A stretch of DNA of 64,000 nt from Amycolatopsis endophytica (GTDB lineage: Bacteria > Actinomycetota > Actinomycetes > Mycobacteriales > Pseudonocardiaceae): positions 3,162,001-3,226,000 of the forward strand of contig NZ_JACCFK010000001.1 of NCBI RefSeq assembly GCF_013410405.1, in the 5' to 3' direction. Below, one piece after another: positions 44,404 through 53,500 of the stretch. The notes under the pieces were generated by a model. The model made no database searches. It saw only the letters and a list, made by a program, of their open reading frames with translations, and was not told the origin of the DNA. Made by a program: the position numbers and the translations under genes. Numbering within the stretch: position 1 is the first letter of the stretch; every line of letters starts with the position of its first letter.

Positions 44404-44726
44404 CGTTCGTCCGTGCCGGTCAGCCTCCGGACCGTGCCGGCGCCCTCGTTCTCGGCGGAGCGGTAGTCCGCGACGCAGCCCATCGCGTCGTCGCACAGGC
44501 GGCCGTAGGAGGTGGGGATGGCATCGGCCCTGGCCGTCAGCTCCTCCGCGACCGGCAGGTACTTCGCCAGGAACGTCTGCGCCAGCAGGTCACTGCCCAC
44601 ACTCGACTGTCCGGACTGGATCGAGCGCTTGTGGTTCTCCCACGCGCTGCCGAACGTCTCCCCGGCGGCCCGCAGCTGGTTGATGCTGCGCGTCACGGCG
44701 TCCGGGTCCATGTCGTAGTCGGCCAT
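44400..44726 (-). CDS. Small EspC/WXG100-like ESX protein
   Basis: A 108-residue, almost entirely helical protein with no signal peptide. SAWENHKRSIQSG carries a lone Trp near position 30, and the length and amphipathic helices fit EspC/WXG100-like ESX partners. ATG at 44726 overlaps the YbaB-like stop (TGATG) with GGGGAG 5 nt upstream. Sits directly upstream of mycP. Confidence 0.65.
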   Translation of the reverse strand: MADYDMDPDAVTRSINQLRAAGETFGSAWENHKRSIQSGQSSVGSDLLAQTFLAKYLPVAEELTARADAIPTSYGRLCDDAMGCVADYRSAENEGAGTVRRLTGTDER

Positions 44727-45106
44727 CACAACTCCCCTCTGATCTTCCGGTCGAGCTGGTGCAGGAACGGCCCGGTGTGGACGTCGGTGTTCTCCAGTTT
44801 CGCCCCGGGGGGCAGGTACTGGCGGGTGATGTCGAACAGCTGCTCCCGCGTCTGCCCGACCGCGTCCTTGATCGTGTCCACGATGGACTTGGCCAGCGCC
44901 TTCGAGTCCGTGGTGCGGTAGATCCGCGGGTCGAGGTACAGCTCGCTCAGCTCACCGCGGCCGACCACCGTGGCGCTCACGAGGCCGTCGGGGGAGTCCG
45001 CGGTCGCCTCGATGTCCGCGATCCTCGCCTTGACCTCGAGCAGATCGTCACGCAGCCGTTCGTAGTCCGCCCGCCGCCGGGCCGGGTCGATCATCGGTCG
45101 TGCCAT
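44726..45106 (-). CDS. YbaB/EbfC-family protein in the ESX operon
   Basis: A 126-residue protein: a long N-terminal helix (RRADYERLRDDLLEVKARIA) followed by a small beta-sheet and a C-terminal helix (DPRIYRTTDSKALAKSIVD). This is the YbaB-like fold frequently found among actinobacterial ESX genes (EspL-like). In ESX-1, EspL stabilises EspE/EspF-type substrates rather than binding DNA, so a chaperone role is the better guess. Confidence 0.7.
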   Translation of the reverse strand: MARPMIDPARRRADYERLRDDLLEVKARIADIEATADSPDGLVSATVVGRGELSELYLDPRIYRTTDSKALAKSIVDTIKDAVGQTREQLFDITRQYLPPGAKLENTDVHTGPFLHQLDRKIRGEL

Positions 45107-45561
45107 GGTTCCTCCTCGCTCTCCGTGCTTTCCCCGGATACCGGCTGGACGGTGCCGAGGAACTGCTGGAAGTCGCCCACCAGCGTGGTGATGTGCTCCC
45201 GGGGAGTGCTCATCACCATCCGCAGCACCACGCGTCTGCTGGTGTCCTCGACATCGGGAACCGCGAGGAACGACTGGCACTGCACGGTTTCGCCGACGCG
45301 CAGCAACTGCGCGTAGCCCGGCGCCGCCGGTGTGCCCATCTCCTCCTGTCGCAGCACCTCGACGCCGTCGCCCAGCGCGGTGACGGTCGCTTCGGCGAGC
45401 TGACGCAACGACACGTCGTCGTCACGGAACCCGCCGTCGGCCACGATGACGCCGTTCTGCCCGGGGTGTACGGCGACGACCGTGCCGAGTGGCGAATCGG
45501 TCTCCGCGGGGTCTGGCGCGCGCCAGCCCGCCGGGATCGTGTACTCGATGGGAAAGGGCAT
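45091..45561 (-). CDS. DcrB/DUF1795-like protein of the ESX operon
   Basis: A 156-residue soluble protein with alternating strands (PIEYTIPAGWR; GTVVAVHPGQNGVIVADG; RRVVLRMVMSTP) ending in an acidic tail. The pattern resembles DcrB/DUF1795 proteins often encoded beside WXG100 substrates. ATG at 45561 is preferred because AGGAGGAG is spaced correctly for it and would touch the ATG at 45567. It overlaps the YbaB-like gene by 16 bp. Function unknown. Confidence 0.6.
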   Translation of the reverse strand: MPFPIEYTIPAGWRAPDPAETDSPLGTVVAVHPGQNGVIVADGGFRDDDVSLRQLAEATVTALGDGVEVLRQEEMGTPAAPGYAQLLRVGETVQCQSFLAVPDVEDTSRRVVLRMVMSTPREHITTLVGDFQQFLGTVQPVSGESTESEEEPWHDR

Positions 45562-45574
45562 GGTCATCTCCTCC

Positions 45575-47272
45575 TCAGATCGCGCCCGCGGGCAGCCCCG
45601 CCGGCGCGGACTGGCCGCCGAACATGCCGCCGACCCAGTCGCCGAACGCCTTGCCGGTGTCGCTGAGCGTCTGGCCCACCTTGGCGGGGTCGATCACGAT
45701 CGAGCCCTCGACCTTGGCGCCGACGCCGAGCGTGAGACCCGCCTTGCCGCCGATCACCCACTTGCCGTCCTTCTGGCCGATGCTGAAGCCCGCCTCGGCC
45801 CCGAGCCCGGCCCGCACCTCGGCCTTCGCGCCCGCCCCGATGCCCCCGATGTCGGCCGAGCCGCTCAGTCCCGCCCTGGCGCCGGCGAACCCGCCTGCTT
45901 CCGCGCCGACGTACTTCCCGGTCGCACCGAGGTCGAGACGTCCCTTGACTTCGGCCCCCGCCATCGCGTCGGCACCGAGGCTCGCGGTGACGGCGCCGAC
46001 ATCGAGCCTTCCCGCGGCGGTGCCCCCCGCGCCCCAGGCGCGTTTTTCGTCGAAGCGGGCGCCCTTTTCGGTCGCCGTGCCGCCCGATTCGGAGTACAGC
46101 GAATCCGTGGGCAGGCCGGTGCTGGCCCAGCCCGAGGCAGAGCCCTTGAACTGCACCGGCACGTCCTTGCCCGCCAGTTCGAGGTTCTGCAGTCCGGTGT
46201 CGACCTTGCCGACCGCGTCCGCCACGGAGCTGTAGTCGCGGGTGACCGCGGTGCTGCCTCCGATCGCGGGACTGATGTAGTTCTTGGACCGCAACGGCGT
46301 GTAGTGATCGCCCTTGCGCGCCACCCCCGGCCGCGTGGGGTCCTCGGCTTTGCCGCCGAGCCCCCACCCCTTGTGCATCTGCTCCTTGCCCTGGTGGGAT
46401 GCCTCGTCACCGGGTCTGCGGTAGGCGGGCAGCTTGTTCTCGCTGTCCGGCACCTTCGTCTTGATTTCCACCTTGGACGGTGTGGTGACCGGCCCCTGTT
46501 CGGTCTGCCCGGTGAACCAGTCGCCGATGCCCTGCATGTTCTGGGCACCCTGCTGCGTCACCTGCTGACCGCGGTTGACCGCGTCGTGGACCATGCGGTC
46601 CTGGGTGGCGCCTGCCTCGATCGGGTCGCTGAGGCCGGCCAGCTCGTAGATCGGGCCGCCCTGCGCGATATCGTCCTTCCGCTGCTGGGTGACGGTGTCG
46701 ACGGTGTTCGCGGCGTGGTCGACGTCGTCGGCGAGTTTGGTCATGTCCTCGCCGGTTTTCCGGGCGTTCTCGGTCTCCGCGGCCAGCCGCGAGCCCAGCT
46801 CCTCGCCGGGCTGTCCGCGGAAGTTCTCGCCGGTGTCCTTGGTCACGCGCGTGGCCTCGTCGACGGCTTCCTGGCCGCGGGTTCCGGTCGTGCGCAGGTC
46901 CCTGGCGATGGCACGCATGCCCTCGGTGTCCGAGTCGGGAAGCGGGGACTCGGCGCGGACCCGTGCACCGAACTCGCCGTCGTTTTCCTGGGATTCATCG
47001 GTTTTCTGCCCACCGGGAGTTTTCTCGGGCTGCTTCTCGGTGGACTCGGCGGGCTTCTCGTCCGCCGGTTGTTGTTCGGCTGGTTTGTCCTCGGCGGGCT
47101 GTTTTTCCGCGGACTGCTGGTCGGCGGGCTGCTGTTCCGGGGCACTGTCGCCCTTGTCCCCGGCGGGTGCGGATTCGGCGGGCGCCTTCTCCGCCGGTGC
47201 TTTGTCCGGGGCGGGCTCGGCGGGCGCGGGCGACGAGGGTTCGGCGCCGCCGCCCGGGGAGGGTTCGGCCAT
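45575..47272 (-). CDS. Large Pro/Gln/Lys-rich then Gly/Ala-rich putative ESX substrate
   Basis: A 565-residue protein without signal peptide. Residues about 15-105 are a low-complexity Pro/Glu/Lys/Gln tract (PADQQSAEKQPAEDKPAEQQ). A helical region follows (about 115-245: TRGQEAVDEATRVTKDTGEN, DDVDHAANTVDTVTQQRKDD) of LXG/PPE-like character. The C-terminal half (about 350-565) is Gly/Ala-rich with alternating short motifs (VGAVTASLGADAMAGAEVKG). ATG at 47272 has AGGAG 8-10 nt upstream. No toxin motif is recognised. It is flanked by WXG100 genes, so export by this ESX system is likely. Confidence 0.7.
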   Translation of the reverse strand: MAEPSPGGGAEPSSPAPAEPAPDKAPAEKAPAESAPAGDKGDSAPEQQPADQQSAEKQPAEDKPAEQQPADEKPAESTEKQPEKTPGGQKTDESQENDGEFGARVRAESPLPDSDTEGMRAIARDLRTTGTRGQEAVDEATRVTKDTGENFRGQPGEELGSRLAAETENARKTGEDMTKLADDVDHAANTVDTVTQQRKDDIAQGGPIYELAGLSDPIEAGATQDRMVHDAVNRGQQVTQQGAQNMQGIGDWFTGQTEQGPVTTPSKVEIKTKVPDSENKLPAYRRPGDEASHQGKEQMHKGWGLGGKAEDPTRPGVARKGDHYTPLRSKNYISPAIGGSTAVTRDYSSVADAVGKVDTGLQNLELAGKDVPVQFKGSASGWASTGLPTDSLYSESGGTATEKGARFDEKRAWGAGGTAAGRLDVGAVTASLGADAMAGAEVKGRLDLGATGKYVGAEAGGFAGARAGLSGSADIGGIGAGAKAEVRAGLGAEAGFSIGQKDGKWVIGGKAGLTLGVGAKVEGSIVIDPAKVGQTLSDTGKAFGDWVGGMFGGQSAPAGLPAGAI

Positions 47273-47339
47273 GCTCGGCACTCCTGTCTCGGGGGAAGTC
47301 CCGGTGCGCGCGGGCACGCACCGGGACGCTCCACTGTGG

Positions 47340-47630
47340 TCAGGCCGAGCCGAGCCGGCCGCAGGACCGCTGCACCGCGGCCATGTTCTCCTGGTTGCAG
47401 GACTGCACGCCGTGGTTCATGGCCTGGACGAGTTCCTGCCCGGCGGCCATCACCTGCTGGCAGGCACGGCTGATCTCGGCGAACTGCCCACCGGCCTGGT
47501 CGAGCCAGTCGGACTCCGTCATTCCCGAGGCCTGGCCCCAGGAATCGATGGACTGCTGCACACCCTGGACGCAGCCGTTCATGCTGGACGACAGACCGTC
47601 CAGCGCACCGAACATCGCGAGCTTACGCAT
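47340..47630 (-). CDS. WXG100-like ESX substrate
   Basis: A 96-residue helical hairpin protein. Its central turn SDWLDQAGGQF (Trp42) is a degenerate WXG motif at the expected place. It contains three or four cysteines, unusual for WXG100 proteins. ATG at 47630 has GGAG about 10 nt upstream. It pairs by position with the next WXG100-like gene, as EsxA and EsxB do. Confidence 0.75.
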   Translation of the reverse strand: MRKLAMFGALDGLSSSMNGCVQGVQQSIDSWGQASGMTESDWLDQAGGQFAEISRACQQVMAAGQELVQAMNHGVQSCNQENMAAVQRSCGRLGSA

Positions 47631-47655
47631 TGACCGTTCACTCCTTTCCGTGGTG

Positions 47656-48057
47656 TCAGAGGGCGCGGAGCACACCGGCGAACGCGTAGGACTGCCCGGA
47701 GGAACCACCGAGGCTCCCCAGGCTCGCGCCGCCGCCCGATCCCTGCATGTCGCCGGCGCCGCTGAAGCACTGCGCGCCCTGCTCGTCGGTGTCGAGGTAG
47801 TCGTTCATCGCGAACTGCGTGTCCTCGCCCAGCTTCTGCAGCTTCTGGCACAGGTTGCGGATCGCCTCGTCCCACTTCTTGTGGGCGACGACCAACGCCT
47901 GCGACTGTTGCATGTCCCACTGCGCGGGGATCACGGAGTTCACCTCCCCTTCGAGCTTCCCGCGGTGCGACTCGATCTCCTGCACCACGACCGTCGCCAT
48001 CTGGACCACCCGGGCGAGTGTGTCCGTGTTGGCATCCATCAGACCGCTACCGGTCAC
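47656..48057 (-). CDS. WXG100-family protein with extended Gly-rich C-terminus
   Basis: A 133-residue protein with a helical hairpin. The turn VIPAQWDMQQSQALV carries the Trp, followed by a second helix (AHKKWDEAIRNLCQKLQKLG) and a YLDTDEQG segment near residue 87 reminiscent of the YxxxD/E export signal. The Gly/Ser-rich tail is unusual. GTG at 48057 is preferred to ATG 48039 because GGGAG stands 7 nt upstream of it. It is the first gene of the minus-strand operon that ends with mycP. Confidence 0.75.
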   Translation of the reverse strand: MTGSGLMDANTDTLARVVQMATVVVQEIESHRGKLEGEVNSVIPAQWDMQQSQALVVAHKKWDEAIRNLCQKLQKLGEDTQFAMNDYLDTDEQGAQCFSGAGDMQGSGGGASLGSLGGSSGQSYAFAGVLRAL

Positions 48058-48129
48058 CGGATTCTCCCTTCGTCGACGCGATCCACGTCGAGGCGAAGCT
48101 AGCCCGGGCGAAGCTGCCGAAAGGTGTGC

Positions 48130-48147
48130 GCGGCACTTTCCTGCCAA
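48130..48147. promoter_or_regulatory. Shared promoter motif GCGGC-N3-TTCCTGCCA, copy between WXG100 and toxin genes
   Basis: GCGGCACTTTCCTGCCAA lies in the 166-bp divergent region, 73 bp from the WXG100 start and 77 bp from the toxin start. It differs by one base in 18 from the copy before eccC (50490-50507). Confidence 0.45.
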
Positions 48148-48223
48148 TCCCTGGCGGACCGTGCGCCACCAGCGCGAAAGTGCTTCGGACAGGCTGTTCC
48201 CGTGCGATCGAGGGGGTCCGGCA

Positions 48224-49951
48224 ATGCCCGATGGTTCATCTCCGGCCTCCGCGCCGTCGGATCCGAAGCCCGAGGCTGGAGCCGCACCGGCCGACAAGCC
48301 TGGCGGCACGCAGAACGAGCAGCCGGAGGGCGAGCCGCATGCCGAACAATCGCGGAACGAGCAGCCCGAGGCTGGAGCCGCGCCGACAGACAAGTCCGAC
48401 GACGCGCGGAACGAACAGCCGGAGGGCGAGCAGCCGCGAAACGAGCAGCCGCAGGGCGAGCGGCCGCGGAACGAACAGCCACGGAACGAGCAGCCGCGGG
48501 ACGAGCAGCCGAAGGGCGAACTCGAGCAGCGGGTGAACGCGGCCGCGCCGCCGCCGGACGAAACGCCGGTCCAGGAACTGAGCGACTCCTGGCGCCGCGC
48601 GGGCAAGGATTTGGGCGACGCGAGCGACGCCGCCCAGCACGCCGCCAACGAACTGCCCGGCAACTGGAAAGGCGAGGCCGGCGACCGGATGCGGGAACGC
48701 ACGTCCGCCGAAGCCACGAAAGCCGGTGACGGCGAGAACGCCGCCCGCGCGGTCAGCGATCAGCTGGGCGAGACGACCGCCGATATCGCCAACGCCAGGC
48801 AGCAGGGCCAGGACGCGTCGCGGGACCGCGAGGGCCTGTACCAGGTGGCCAGTACCAGCCCGGACGCGGAGGGGCAGCTCATCGCCGCGCGGCTGGAGCA
48901 CGACGCGGTGCGCGAGGTCAACGAGATCAACACCGTGACGGCGCGGAAGGTCGGTCAGGACTGGGAGAAGCTCGCGGCTTCGCAGCAGGCACACGAACCA
49001 GCGCCGGAGCCGGGGTCGGAGGAGGCCCCGAACGCCGACATGCTCGACGCCACGGAGTCGGTCGCCCAGGCGGGCATCGATCTCAGCCGCGCCAGCCAGG
49101 ACCTCGAAAACCAGTCCGACGCGGCGGCGGACACAGCCCGGAACTGGCTCACCGATCTCGGCGGGACCGTCGGCGGCTGGCTGGGCGGGCAGACGGGCGA
49201 GGGCATCGGGCGCCGGCTCGGCGAAGGGGCCGGCGACGACGTGGCGTCGTTGATCCGCGGTGCGGGCGAGCTCGTCGAGGGTGGGGGCCGGTACCTGGGC
49301 AATGCGATGGAATCGGGCGGTAACGCCGCGCGGGAGATCGTGTTCAACGCGGGCGAGCAGGACGGCCTCGGCGCCATCTACGGGGCCGCCACCGAGCTGG
49401 GGGAGGGCATCGGCGACGGTGTCCTCATCGCCGGGGAAACGGCCGGCGAGGCGGCGAGCGAACTGGCCGGCCAGGCGTACGCGGATTCGGCGGCGGCCCT
49501 CGAAGACGCGCAGGAGACACTGGACGGGGCGGGCAAGAACGACCCCGGCGCGCCCGCGCAGGGCGACGGCCCCGTCGTGTTCTACCCCCGCCAGGACTTC
49601 ACCCCGCAGCAGATGGCGGAAATGCGGGAGCACGTGCGGATCGCCAACGAAGCGCTCCAGCGGGGACGGACCTCACCCACGGGCCGGGTGTCGACGAAGG
49701 GTGAACTGCGCAGGCAAGCGAGCGAAGCGGCCCGCCGGGAAGGCGCGCGCAGGCCCTACAACGGCGACGTCGGGCACGCGCCCGACACGACCTGGGCCGG
49801 GTATCCGGAGGCGTACCAGTGGCACGACGAAGAACACCGGGTCAACTCCGCTCTGGGCGGGCAGGCGCGCCGGTACCCGATAGGCTGGGAACCCACGGAG
49901 TTCGTCATGGGTCCGCCGATACCCCGCGGACAACCACTGCCGCCGAGATAG
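48224..49951 (+). CDS. WXG-led polymorphic toxin candidate exported by the ESX system
   Basis: A 575-residue protein without signal peptide. Residues 20-100 are an acidic/Gln-Pro-rich tract with NEQP-type repeats. A helical region (about 110-215) holds a clear WXG motif, NWKGEAGDRM (Trp148-Lys-Gly150). A Gly-rich middle (about 300-440) follows. The last 60 residues form a distinct polar domain with GHAPDTTW (His518), WHDEEH (534-538) and NSALGGQARRYP, resembling HNH/Endo VII-like nuclease toxin ends. The nuclease assignment is tentative. ATG at 48224 has AGGGGG upstream. It is followed after 15 bp by a SUKH-like immunity gene and then eccC. Confidence 0.7.
   Translation: MPDGSSPASAPSDPKPEAGAAPADKPGGTQNEQPEGEPHAEQSRNEQPEAGAAPTDKSDDARNEQPEGEQPRNEQPQGERPRNEQPRNEQPRDEQPKGELEQRVNAAAPPPDETPVQELSDSWRRAGKDLGDASDAAQHAANELPGNWKGEAGDRMRERTSAEATKAGDGENAARAVSDQLGETTADIANARQQGQDASRDREGLYQVASTSPDAEGQLIAARLEHDAVREVNEINTVTARKVGQDWEKLAASQQAHEPAPEPGSEEAPNADMLDATESVAQAGIDLSRASQDLENQSDAAADTARNWLTDLGGTVGGWLGGQTGEGIGRRLGEGAGDDVASLIRGAGELVEGGGRYLGNAMESGGNAAREIVFNAGEQDGLGAIYGAATELGEGIGDGVLIAGETAGEAASELAGQAYADSAAALEDAQETLDGAGKNDPGAPAQGDGPVVFYPRQDFTPQQMAEMREHVRIANEALQRGRTSPTGRVSTKGELRRQASEAARREGARRPYNGDVGHAPDTTWAGYPEAYQWHDEEHRVNSALGGQARRYPIGWEPTEFVMGPPIPRGQPLPPR
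48346..48531 (+). repeat. Degenerate tandem repeats encoding NEQP units in the toxin gene
   Basis: About seven 15-18-bp units coding for (R)NEQP with spacers such as EGEQPR or QGERPR lie in residues 42-102. They form a flexible acidic/basic linker ahead of the WXG region. Such repeats expand and contract, so length variation between strains is expected. Confidence 0.7.
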
Positions 49952-49966
49952 CGGAAGGACACCACA

Positions 49967-50488
49967 ATGGACGATGACGGGCTGGGCTGGCACGAACTCA
50001 TCGGGTTCATGTACCAGGTGCGGGAAAAGCTCTCCGTGGTCAAGCCGGACGTGTATCCGCTCACGCTGCCGAACCCCGGCGCGACCGGGACGAAGCTGGC
50101 CGCGTTCGGTGACAGCCTGGACGCGCAGTACCGCGACTTCCTCGGCTACGCGGATGGATGGGCCGAGTTCTTCCGTGACGTGTACCTGCTCGGCACCGGC
50201 GACCTCGCGGGCGGCCCGGCCGTCGACGCGGGTGAGCGGCTGCTGGACGGGTACTTCCGCCGGGCGGAGGTGCCGGCGGACTTCCCGGAGAAGAAGGACC
50301 TGATCCCGATCGCGGTCGGCACCGAGGACATCGACGTGTTCGTGCTGTGGCGCACGGGCCCGGTCACCGAGGGGGGCCACCCGGTGCTGTGGCTGGCCGA
50401 CGAGGAGATCGACCGGTTCGCCAACTTCCGGGAGTTCTTCCTGTCGATCCACGAGCACCTGAAGCGTTCTCTCGCCGAAGGCCCCTGA
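49967..50488 (+). CDS. SUKH (SMI1/KNR4)-like immunity protein candidate
   Basis: A 173-residue cytoplasmic protein. The order of features fits the SUKH fold: DSLDAQYRDFLGYADGWAEFF (the conserved Y-x-x-F-L-x-x-x-x-G segment), VYLLGTGDL, a central PIAVGTEDIDVFVLW strand pair, and a C-terminal FANFREFFLSIHEHLKRSL helix. SUKH proteins are the commonest immunity proteins of polymorphic nuclease toxins. It starts 15 bp after the toxin gene with a good AAGGA site. This position, not a database match, is the main support for immunity. Confidence 0.7.
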   Translation: MDDDGLGWHELIGFMYQVREKLSVVKPDVYPLTLPNPGATGTKLAAFGDSLDAQYRDFLGYADGWAEFFRDVYLLGTGDLAGGPAVDAGERLLDGYFRRAEVPADFPEKKDLIPIAVGTEDIDVFVLWRTGPVTEGGHPVLWLADEEIDRFANFREFFLSIHEHLKRSLAEGP

Positions 50489-50489
50489 C

Positions 50490-50507
50490 GCGGCACCTTC
50501 CTGCCAA
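50490..50507. promoter_or_regulatory. Shared promoter motif GCGGC-N3-TTCCTGCCA, copy before eccC
   Basis: GCGGCACCTTCCTGCCAA begins 1 bp after the immunity gene stop and lies 65 bp before the eccC start. Its near identity to the copy before the toxin gene suggests that eccC has its own, co-regulated promoter. Confidence 0.45.
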
Positions 50508-50572
50508 CCGGCCCCCGAGCACCTCTCGCCCGGTCAGACTGGGGTTCACCAGGCACGGGAGAGGGGTTCGCG

Positions 50573-53500
50573 ATGGCGACGGTGGTCGTGCGGAGGCCGG
50601 TTCGCCGTCCGGCGCCGGAGCAGCCTTCGGGGGAGCTGATCCTCGATCCGCCGCCGGAGATTCCGCGGCCCGGCGGGCGTCAGTGGACTCAGGTTCTCAT
50701 GGTGATCCCGATGATGGCGATGATGGCCGCGATGATGCTGATGTTCTCCGGGAACTTCGGGCGCGGCACGGGGCCGCTGCGCCTCGTCGTGTTCGGGCTG
50801 TTCGGTGTCGGGATGCTGGGCATGCTCGTGGTGTCGCTGCTGAACTCCGCGGGGCCCAGCAAACGCGAGATGGGGCAGGAACGCCGCGGCTACCTACGGC
50901 ATCTGGGACAGCACCGGCTCCGGCTGACGCGTGCCATCCACCAGCAGCGCGACGCGATGGTGTACCTGCACCCGGAGCCCGAGGCGCTGCTGTCGCTCGT
51001 GGCGAGCCACCGGTTGTGGGAGCGGCGGCCGATGGACGCGGACTTCGGCGTCGCCCGCATCGGGACCGGGCCGCAGCGTCCGGCGATGACCCTCGTGCCG
51101 CCGGAAGCCAAACCGCTGGAACAGCTGGAACCGTTGTCCGCGCTCGCGTTGCGCCGGTTCCTCACCACCTACACGGCCATCCCCGGGCTCCCGCTCGCCA
51201 TGGCGGTCAACGGGTTCAGCCGCATCCACGTCACCGGCGACCGCGCGCGCTCGGTGGCACTGGTGCGGGCGATCCTCGTGCAGCTGGCGTCCCTGCAGTC
51301 GCCGGACGACCTGCGCGTCGCGGCCTGCCCGTCCGCGGGCGAGCAGCAGTGGGACTGGCTCAAGTGGCTGCCGCACGCCCTGCACCCGGAACGGACGGAC
51401 GCCGCGGGCCCGCTCCGGCTCGTGGCGACGTCGATCGTGTCGGTCGAGGCGATGATCGACGACCTGCTCGGCGAGCGGAAGCGGTTCGACCCGTCCTACG
51501 ACAACCGCGAAGCGCTGCCGCACGTCGTCGTGGTGCTGGACGGCGGGTCGACAGCCGGATCGGACGAGCTGATGGCCGACGGCGGCCTTGAGGGGGTCAC
51601 GATCGTCGACCTCCGCACCCCGCCGCCCCGCGCGCTCGACCCGGCGACGATCGTGCTGCACGTCGGCGAGGACGGTGCCCTGTCCAGCGAAACCATCGAC
51701 GGCGCGGTCGAGCTCGGCGAAGCGGACGCACTGGACCTGTCCGCGGCGGAAGGGATCGCGCGCCAGCTCGCGCCGCTGCGCGCCACCGCCGCCGGGCGCG
51801 GCGAGCAGCCCCTGAGCACCGATCTCGACCTCGCCGAGCTGCTCGACATCGGCGACCCGCGCACCTACGACCCCGCCGACACCTGGGTGCAGCGGCCGAC
51901 CAGGGACCGGCTGCGGATCCGGTTCGGCATCGGCACCGACGGGTCCCCGGTCGAGCTGGACCTGAAGGAGTCGGCGCAGGACGGTATGGGCCCGCACGGT
52001 CTGCTGATCGGCGCCACCGGTTCCGGCAAGAGCGAACTGCTGCGGACGCTCGTGCTCGCGCTCGCGGTGGCGCACCCGCCGAGCTCGCTGAACTTCGCGC
52101 TCGTCGACTTCAAGGGTGGCGCCACTTTCGCCACGCTCGACAAGCTTCCGCACACCAGCGCGGTCATCACCAACCTCGCCGACGAGCTGCACCTGGTCGA
52201 CCGGATGACCGACGCGATCAACGGCGAGCTGTTGCGCCGGCAGGAACTGCTGCGCGCGGCCGGGAACTTCACGTCGCTGCGCGAGTACGAACGGGCCCGC
52301 GCCACGGGTGCGCCGCTGCCGGAAGTGCCGACGCTGTTGGTGATCTGCGACGAGTTCAGCGAGCTGCTGTCCGCCAAACCCGATTTCATCGACATGTTCG
52401 TCCAGGTCGGACGCGTCGGTCGGTCGCTCGGCGTGCACCTCCTGCTGGCCAGCCAGCGTCTGGAGGAAGGGCGGCTGCGGGGCCTGGAAACCCACCTGTC
52501 GTACCGGATCGGGTTGCGCACGTTCTCCGAGATGGAGAGCCGGACGGTGCTCGGCGTGGGGGAGGCGTTCAAGCTCCCGCGCGCGCCCGGGCACGGTTTC
52601 CTCAAGACGGACAACGAATCCATGCTGCGGTTCCGGTCGGCCTACGTTTCCGGCACGCACCGCGCGCCGCTCGCGGGCCCGGCCGACCTCCGCGACGACG
52701 ACGCACTCGAACTGCTCGAATACTCGACCCGGTACCTCGCTCCCGCGGTCGGCGACACCGACTCCGTCGCGGAAACCCCGGACGAGGACGCGGTCGGGGA
52801 GAGCCTGCTGGACATCCTCGTCGACCGGATGCGCGGCCGCGGCACGCCCGCGCACCAGGTGTGGCTGCCCCCACTGGCCGAATCGCCCACGCTGGACCAG
52901 CTGCTGCCGGACCTGGACCGCCGCGACGACCGCGGGTTCGGCAGCACGCGGCTCGCCGGCGCGCTGCAGGCCGTGATCGGCATCGTCGACCGGCCGCTGG
53001 AGCAGCGCCGCGATCCGCTGGTGCTGGACCTGTCCGGTTCGGCGGGGCACGTGCTGGTGATCGGCGGGCCGCGGTCGGGCAAGAGCACGGCGCTGCGGTC
53101 GGTGGTCACCAGCCTCGCGCTGACCCACACCCCGCGTGAGGTCCAGTTCTACTGCCTCGACTTCGGTGGCGGCACGCTGAACACGCTGCGCGGGCTCCCG
53201 CACGTCGGCGGGGTCGCGGGCAGGCAGAACGCCGGGGCGGTGCGGCGGACGATCGCCGAGGTGCGGACGTTGATCGCGCAACGGGAACGTGCCTTCGCCG
53301 AGCACGAGATCGACGGCATGCAGTCCTTCCGTGCGCGTCCGGGCCTCGACGCGCACGGCGACGTGTTCCTCGTCGTCGACGGCTGGGCGACCCTGCGCAA
53401 CGAGTTCGACGACCTGGAGGCGGCGGTCACCGACATCGCCGCGCGCGGGCTGTCCTACGGCGTCCACGTGATCGCCTCCGCCGCGCGCATGTTCGACCTG

